Source: Exercitatus varius (lineage in GTDB: Bacteria > Pseudomonadota > Gammaproteobacteria > Enterobacterales > Pasteurellaceae). From it: a stretch of DNA of 64,000 nt. The stretch's first letter is position 1, and every line of letters starts with the position of its first letter. The stretch lies in contig NZ_JARQTO010000009.1 in NCBI RefSeq assembly GCF_029577735.1, forward strand, positions 62,001 through 126,000. Direction: 5' to 3'. Positions 59,263-64,000 of the stretch are shown piece by piece. A model generated the notes under the pieces. That model was not told where the DNA came from, searched no databases, and saw only the letters and a list, made by a program, of their open reading frames with translations. A program made the position numbers and the translations under genes.

Positions 59263-60065
59263 TAGCCAAACCATCCTTGCTCATACGCCATTTTTGCCGT
59301 CATCACAAACGACATTAGCACAACCATCGGGCGAATCAATCGTTTTCCTTTGCTGAGTACCATTTTTGCTCCCAGATGTGCGCCGACAATCTGTCCGCAC
59401 ATCATAACAATGCCTACCGACCACACAATTTGTCCGCCGATTAAAAAACAAATCAGTGACGCAATATTCGAGGTAAAATTCAACACTTTGGCATAAGCCG
59501 TGGCTTTAGTGAGATTAAATCCCAGCAAAGTCACAAAAACCAAACTTAAAATAGATCCCGTTCCGGGGCCGAAAAAACCGTCATAAAAACCCAAGCCAAA
59601 AGCGGCGGTCAACGCAAAAGTACGGAATGACAAACGCTGGCGACGATCCTCTTCGCCCAATTTCGGCGTTAATAAAAAATACAGACCGACCGCCAACACC
59701 AGAAAAGGAATCGCTTTCTTTATCAGCGAACTGTCCACCAGCTGAATCAAAACGGAACCTATAGCGGACCCGGTAAAAGTACATAACAAAATAAACCAGA
59801 TCGCACCTAAATCAACCGCTTTCCGGCGAATAAAATACAAACTGGCGGAAAACGAACCGCCGCACGATTGTAATTTATTGGTGCCCAACGCCATTGCCGG
59901 CGGCATTCCCGTCATCAATAAAGCGGGAATGGTAATTAAACCGCCGCCGCCCGCCAAAGCATCAATAAAGCCGGCAATCATTGCCACGACAAATAGAATT
60001 CCGATTAATTCAACGCTGATTTCCACCGCACTTTCCTTATTTGATTCGAAAATTAGTTCAACCAC
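59262..60065 (-). CDS. yfcA: TSUP-family membrane protein YfcA
   Basis: TauE/SafE-family transporter with about eight helices; E. coli YfcA has no settled substrate. Signatures: AGFIDALAGGGGLITIPALL, the repeat GFYDGFFGPGTGS, and GLYFLLTPKLGEEDRRQRL. The frame begins with GTG at 60065, overlapping the mepA stop. A second GTG at 60026 has AAGGAAA upstream and sits inside an uptake signal (AAAGTGCGGTGG); it gives 254 residues and may be the true start. It lies between mepA and lpxM, as in H. influenzae. Confidence 0.9.
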   Translation of the reverse strand: MVELIFESNKESAVEISVELIGILFVVAMIAGFIDALAGGGGLITIPALLMTGMPPAMALGTNKLQSCGGSFSASLYFIRRKAVDLGAIWFILLCTFTGSAIGSVLIQLVDSSLIKKAIPFLVLAVGLYFLLTPKLGEEDRRQRLSFRTFALTAAFGLGFYDGFFGPGTGSILSLVFVTLLGFNLTKATAYAKVLNFTSNIASLICFLIGGQIVWSVGIVMMCGQIVGAHLGAKMVLSKGKRLIRPMVVLMSFVMTAKMAYEQGWFG

Positions 60066-60910
60066 TCATGGCGATTAGGCGAATTCAATACTTGTCGGCA
60101 TAAGAACGGCTCGGGCGGAATCACTTTCGGTCTGTTTTCCGTGACGGAAGGCGCTTTCGGCTCGAACCAGGAATAAAGTTCCTCTCCGCAACCGTCGCCG
60201 GCGGGAACCGGCGCCTGGTTTTCACAATGGAGGGCGCCCGGCGGGCAGGTTAAACGCACATGAAAATGGCTGTCATGACCAAACCAGGGACGAATTTTGC
60301 GCAACCAGCCGCGATCCGTCCGCTCCGATTGGCACAATTTCAGCTTAATTGCCGGATTCACGAAAATACGGGTAACCGCCGGATCCTGCGCGGCCAATTT
60401 AATTAGCTCAAAGTGATTTTGATTCCAAACGTTCTCATCCACTCGTTGTAAAGTGCGATTCACCACCAACAAGCCTTTGCCGTCGGAATTTAAGGCTTCC
60501 TGCTCGGACATTTCGCCCATTCGCAACCAAATATCGGCGTCCAGCCCCATTTGATGACTGGCATGACCGGTCAGGAAGCGTCCGCCGCCCGGCATGGCAA
60601 TATCGCCGATTAGCATCGTCGGCAATCCCGCTTGTTTCACTTGTTTGCCGAGACGTTCAAGATAACGAATCATGTTAGGATGACCGTAAAAACGGTTTTT
60701 ATTCATGCGAATCACCTGAAAACCGTCACCTTTTGCCGGCATCGGCACGGAACCGAGAATGCAACCGTTACTGTATGAGCCGATCGGTTCCGCCTGTCCC
60801 GAAGTACTTGGAATAGGACGTTTAATCGCCTGCCAGTCCGCCGGTGAAGCCTGCACCGTCAGCGTACTAAAAACGCTGAAAAAAACGACCGCACTTAGAA
60901 TTTTTTTCAT
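60053..60910 (-). CDS. mepA: Penicillin-insensitive murein endopeptidase MepA
   Basis: Periplasmic zinc endopeptidase that cuts D-alanyl-meso-DAP cross-links. A signal peptide (KKILSAVVFFSVFSTLTVQA) is followed by the M74/LAS zinc ligands: HASHQMGLDADIWLRM and GHDSHFHVRLTCP. Length 285 residues. Conserved cysteines (CQSERTD, CPPGALHCE) fit a disulfide-stabilised family fold. Third gene of mscK-aroC-mepA-yfcA-lpxM. Confidence 0.95.
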   Translation of the reverse strand: MKKILSAVVFFSVFSTLTVQASPADWQAIKRPIPSTSGQAEPIGSYSNGCILGSVPMPAKGDGFQVIRMNKNRFYGHPNMIRYLERLGKQVKQAGLPTMLIGDIAMPGGGRFLTGHASHQMGLDADIWLRMGEMSEQEALNSDGKGLLVVNRTLQRVDENVWNQNHFELIKLAAQDPAVTRIFVNPAIKLKLCQSERTDRGWLRKIRPWFGHDSHFHVRLTCPPGALHCENQAPVPAGDGCGEELYSWFEPKAPSVTENRPKVIPPEPFLCRQVLNSPNRHEWLN

Positions 60911-61015
60911 ACTTTCCTTCGCTAAATAAGTTGCAATGACGCCGTGCAGACGCGCTCCGGCTCAACCTGCACAGCGATTTTGCAAAAACTATCGTAAAAT
61001 CGCCCGCACTTTTGC

Positions 61016-62098
61016 TTATTTACACTGCGCTTTAAACCGTAATAAATGATCCAGCAAAACAATCGCGACCATGGCTTCCGCAATAGGCACGGCTCGAATG
61101 CCGACACAAGGATCGTGCCGGCCTTTGGTAATCAGTTCTACCGGTTCGTTATTCACATTCACCGTTCTGCCCGGAATCATAATGCTGGAAGTGGGTTTTA
61201 ACGCAATCGTGGCAATGATCGGCTGACCGTTGCTAATGCCGCCCAAAATGCCACCCGCATGATTCGAGAGAAAGCCTTCCGATGTCATTTCATCGCGGTG
61301 TTGCGTGCCTTTTTGTGCGACCACATCAAAACCGTCGCCGATTTCAACGCCTTTCACCGCATTAATTCCCATTAACGCATGAGCAAGTTCCGAATCCAGG
61401 CGATCAAACACCGGTTCACCCAAGCCTACCGGCACGTTTTCCGCGATAACGGTTAATTTTGCGCCGATAGAATTGCCTTCCTTTTTCAAGCTACGAATTA
61501 ATTCGTCGAATTTTTCCACCGCACTTTTATCCGGACAGAAAAACGGATTACTCGCCACTTGTTCCCAGTCGATTTTTGTTACGTCCGATACGGTTTTGGG
61601 ATCAATTTTCACATTACCGATTTGAGACAAATAACCGCGAATTTCAATGCCGAACTGCTCACGCAGATATTTTTTTGCAATCGCTCCCGCCGCCACTCGC
61701 ATTGCGGTTTCCCGCGCGGAAGAACGCCCGCCGCCGCGATAATCGCGAATGCCGTATTTTTGCTGATAAGTGTAATCCGCATGGCCGGGGCGGAATTTAT
61801 CCATAATATCGCCGTAATCTTTTGAACGCTGATCCGTATTCTTAATGATTAAGCCGATACTGGTACCGGTGGTTTTTCCTTCAAATACGCCGGATAAAAT
61901 CTGCACTTCATCCGCTTCCTGACGCGGCGTGGTATAACGGGAAGCGCCCGGTTTTCGGCGATCCAGATCAGGCTGAATATCCGCTTCGCTCAGCGCCATA
62001 TTCGGCGGTACGCCATCTACGATACAGCCTAAAGCAATACCGTGGGATTCACCAAATGTCGTCACCCGAAACAACTGTCCGATAGTATTTCCTGCCAT
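61016..62098 (-). CDS. aroC: Chorismate synthase
   Basis: Last step of the shikimate pathway, forming chorismate from EPSP with reduced FMN as cofactor. Signature segments are GESHGIALGCIVDGVPP, RPGHADYTYQQKYGIRDYRGGGRSSARET, and NHAGGILGGISNGQPI. Length 360 residues. It starts 12 bp after mscK. The gap to mepA (105 bp) contains an uptake signal. Confidence 0.98.
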   Translation of the reverse strand: MAGNTIGQLFRVTTFGESHGIALGCIVDGVPPNMALSEADIQPDLDRRKPGASRYTTPRQEADEVQILSGVFEGKTTGTSIGLIIKNTDQRSKDYGDIMDKFRPGHADYTYQQKYGIRDYRGGGRSSARETAMRVAAGAIAKKYLREQFGIEIRGYLSQIGNVKIDPKTVSDVTKIDWEQVASNPFFCPDKSAVEKFDELIRSLKKEGNSIGAKLTVIAENVPVGLGEPVFDRLDSELAHALMGINAVKGVEIGDGFDVVAQKGTQHRDEMTSEGFLSNHAGGILGGISNGQPIIATIALKPTSSIMIPGRTVNVNNEPVELITKGRHDPCVGIRAVPIAEAMVAIVLLDHLLRFKAQCK

Positions 62099-62110
62099 GA
62101 ATGATTCCTT

Positions 62111-64000
62111 TTATTTTTTTAATTCTACCGTTTCACCGACTTTCAGCTCTTCGTTGGTGGTCAGGTTTTTAATGTAAATATCTAACTGATTGAATGCGAT
62201 TTCAATATTATTTTCCGTCAGTAATTGGTTAATCCGTCGGTTGAGGTAATCCAGGGTCGGATTACGATCTCCCACATGACCGACATATACCCGCAATTCA
62301 TGATCCAGCGTACTGGCGCCGAAATTCAGAAAATAAACCACCGGCGCAGGATCTTTCAACACCAATTCACAATCGGCGGCAGCCTGCAGCAACAACTTTT
62401 TAGTTAATTCCAAGTCTGCGCCGTATCCCACGCCGACGCGAGCGATAACCCTTGTCACCGTATCGGACAACGCCCAGTTCACCAATCGTTCCGTAACGAA
62501 AGACTTATTCGGTACAATCACTTCTTTACCGTCAAAATCCACCAATGTCGTCGCGCGGATACGGATTTTCGATACGGTTCCGCTGAATTCTCCCAGAGTA
62601 ATAATATCGCCGATCCGAACCGGACGTTCAAATAAAATAATGATACCGGAAACAAAATTCGCGAAAATTTCCTGCATACCGAAGCCCAGCCCGACGGAAA
62701 GTGCGGCGAACAGCCATTGCAGTTTGCTCCACGACATGCCCAACGCGCCGAACGCAGAGGTTGCGCCTAATGCGATAATGGCATAGGTAAGCAAGGTTGT
62801 AATGGTGTAAGGCGTACCCTGTGACAGTCTGGTATGGGAGAAAACTAAGGTTTCCAGCAAGCCTGAAATATTCCGCACCAATACGTAAGTGACAACCATA
62901 ATGGCAATGGCGACAAATAAATTCAGCAACGTGATGGATTCCGTTACCGTCGTACCGTTTTCACCTGAAGTGGTCTGTCGCCAAAGGGAAATACTGTCCA
63001 AATAATAAGCCGCCGTAACTAAATCCGACCATGCCCAATAAAACATGCCGAATAAGGCGATCCAAAGCAAGAAATCCGCCACCCGCAGCATCTGGGCTTT
63101 AATCTCGCTGATGGCGATACTGTCATCGTACTGAATTTCCTGCATATCCGGATTAAGCGAACTGTTGGCTTCCGCAATCACTTTTGCCTGCAACTGTTCT
63201 CGTTTTTCCTTCGCGCGACGATATGCCATACGGCGAGCCGCCACCGCAAAACCACGATATACCAGATTACGGATCAGCCACCAGGTCATCACCACGAAAT
63301 AAGACGAAATCGAGTGCTCGATCAAAACAATCGCCGTGTAATAATATCCCATGGCGGTTAAAACAATCAGCACAACCGGCACGAGCAACAATACCACGCG
63401 TAAAATCGGCAGAAAATACTGGCTCATTACCGTTTGTTCTTTCGCCGATTTCTGATAACTCGACACCGCCTGACGGAAGCGCGGCACCATAATTAACAGC
63501 ACCGTCACCAGCACGATGATCATCGACGCCTGACCGATAACGTCATAACTTAATCCCAAATCAATATGGCTGAAAATCGACACATTCAACAATAATGCAA
63601 TAATCCATGCCGAGCGTTTCAGCATATTACGGAACGCTTCATTACTTTCTTTCGGCATATTGAAATGGTGGTGTCCGATACCGTTCGGACGCAGCATGCC
63701 CAGCATAAAAGCGAAACTCCACCAATAAGCCGCCATTTTCAGCCCCCAAGGCCAAACCGTTGCGGGATCTTTAAAACAAATTCCCGTCACCAGAATAAAG
63801 CCGGCCAGAAACAAGAAAGTACTCGGCAAGCTTAATACGGCAACCCAGAAAATCGCTTTCGGCGTATGCCACTGAGTATCCGTGGCATAAACATTAATTT
63901 GCTGATTCAATTTGTTTAAACGCTTCTTAATATTTTCTTTTTTACGGCGAATAAGTGCGGTCAAAATCAGCAACAAAGCAATCGCGCCTAATCCCGGTAA
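62111..64000 (-). CDS. mscK: Mechanosensitive channel MscK (KefA), N-terminus beyond window edge
   Basis: Large inner-membrane channel of the MscS superfamily. The C-terminal MscS domain includes the pore/gating stretch GLGFGMQEIFANFVSGIIIL, then FERPVRIGDIITLGEFSGTV and PNKSFVTERLVNW, almost as in E. coli MscK. About eleven helices are visible. The frame is open to the right edge (LPGLGAIALLLILTALI before the TTG at 63976), so the periplasmic N-terminal half is missing. Its end is 12 bp before aroC, suggesting an operon. Confidence 0.93.
   Translation of the reverse strand, partial: LPGLGAIALLLILTALIRRKKENIKKRLNKLNQQINVYATDTQWHTPKAIFWVAVLSLPSTFLFLAGFILVTGICFKDPATVWPWGLKMAAYWWSFAFMLGMLRPNGIGHHHFNMPKESNEAFRNMLKRSAWIIALLLNVSIFSHIDLGLSYDVIGQASMIIVLVTVLLIMVPRFRQAVSSYQKSAKEQTVMSQYFLPILRVVLLLVPVVLIVLTAMGYYYTAIVLIEHSISSYFVVMTWWLIRNLVYRGFAVAARRMAYRRAKEKREQLQAKVIAEANSSLNPDMQEIQYDDSIAISEIKAQMLRVADFLLWIALFGMFYWAWSDLVTAAYYLDSISLWRQTTSGENGTTVTESITLLNLFVAIAIMVVTYVLVRNISGLLETLVFSHTRLSQGTPYTITTLLTYAIIALGATSAFGALGMSWSKLQWLFAALSVGLGFGMQEIFANFVSGIIILFERPVRIGDIITLGEFSGTVSKIRIRATTLVDFDGKEVIVPNKSFVTERLVNWALSDTVTRVIARVGVGYGADLELTKKLLLQAAADCELVLKDPAPVVYFLNFGASTLDHELRVYVGHVGDRNPTLDYLNRRINQLLTENNIEIAFNQLDIYIKNLTTNEELKVGETVELKK

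Overview
The window is a contiguous stretch of a Pasteurellaceae chromosome. Copies of the Haemophilus-type DNA uptake signal (core AAGTGCGGT, often with A/T-rich flanks) occur on both strands throughout, and many gene neighbourhoods match Haemophilus influenzae or E. coli. The gene set (mel, tre, PTS, anaerobic iron uptake, FNR-type sites, a copper nitrite reductase) suits a sugar-fermenting facultative anaerobe of the Mannheimia/Basfia/Actinobacillus type. The species is an inference. Both edges cut genes: a TonB-dependent siderophore receptor on the left and an MscK-type channel on the right.

Layout. 0-2 kb: siderophore receptor. 2-7 kb: melibiose/raffinose locus (GH36 alpha-galactosidase, MelB, divergent MelR), then sfsA. 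7.7-10.1 kb: feoA-feoB plus an unlisted 47-residue Cys-rich FeoB-associated protein, with Fur- and FNR-like sites. 10.3 kb: tRNA-Ser(TGA). 10.6-15.6 kb: yccA, tusE, yccX, csgI(yccT), yccF, yccS, an E. coli-like cluster. 15.6-21.3 kb (minus strand): ycdY, recR, ybaB, crr-ptsI-ptsH, rsgA. 21.4-29.4 kb: orn, tRNA-Gly(GCC), tsaE-amiB-mutL-miaA-hfq-hflX. 29.5-32.4 kb: grpB-like, argG, yeeZ-like.

32.4-37.7 kb is an AT-richer island: a decayed spacer, the bioA-bioF-bioG-bioC-bioD operon preceded by a terminator-like hairpin, and an IS3-type transposase relic. 37.7-42.9 kb: purC with a PurR box, then treC-treB-treR with a TreR operator and a CRP site. 43-48.3 kb: prfC, trhP, a candidate FNR-linked small RNA, ettA. 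48.5-54.1 kb: parE, copper nitrite reductase, parC. 54.1-58.2 kb: YwiC-like membrane protein, RidA-family yoaB, a gene remnant, dnaX (with a possible frameshift site) and apt. 58.3-64 kb: lpxM, yfcA, mepA, aroC, mscK on the minus strand, read mscK to lpxM.

Most genes are housekeeping. The items worth attention are mostly small or regulatory: the sRNA candidate at 46.3-46.45 kb, the A7 tract in dnaX embedded in an uptake signal, inverted uptake-signal pairs acting as hairpins (some inside operons), the 210-bp LysM repeats of amiB, the feo microprotein, and the bio island with its leader hairpin and IS relic. No CRISPR array, prophage, intact insertion sequence or rRNA was seen.
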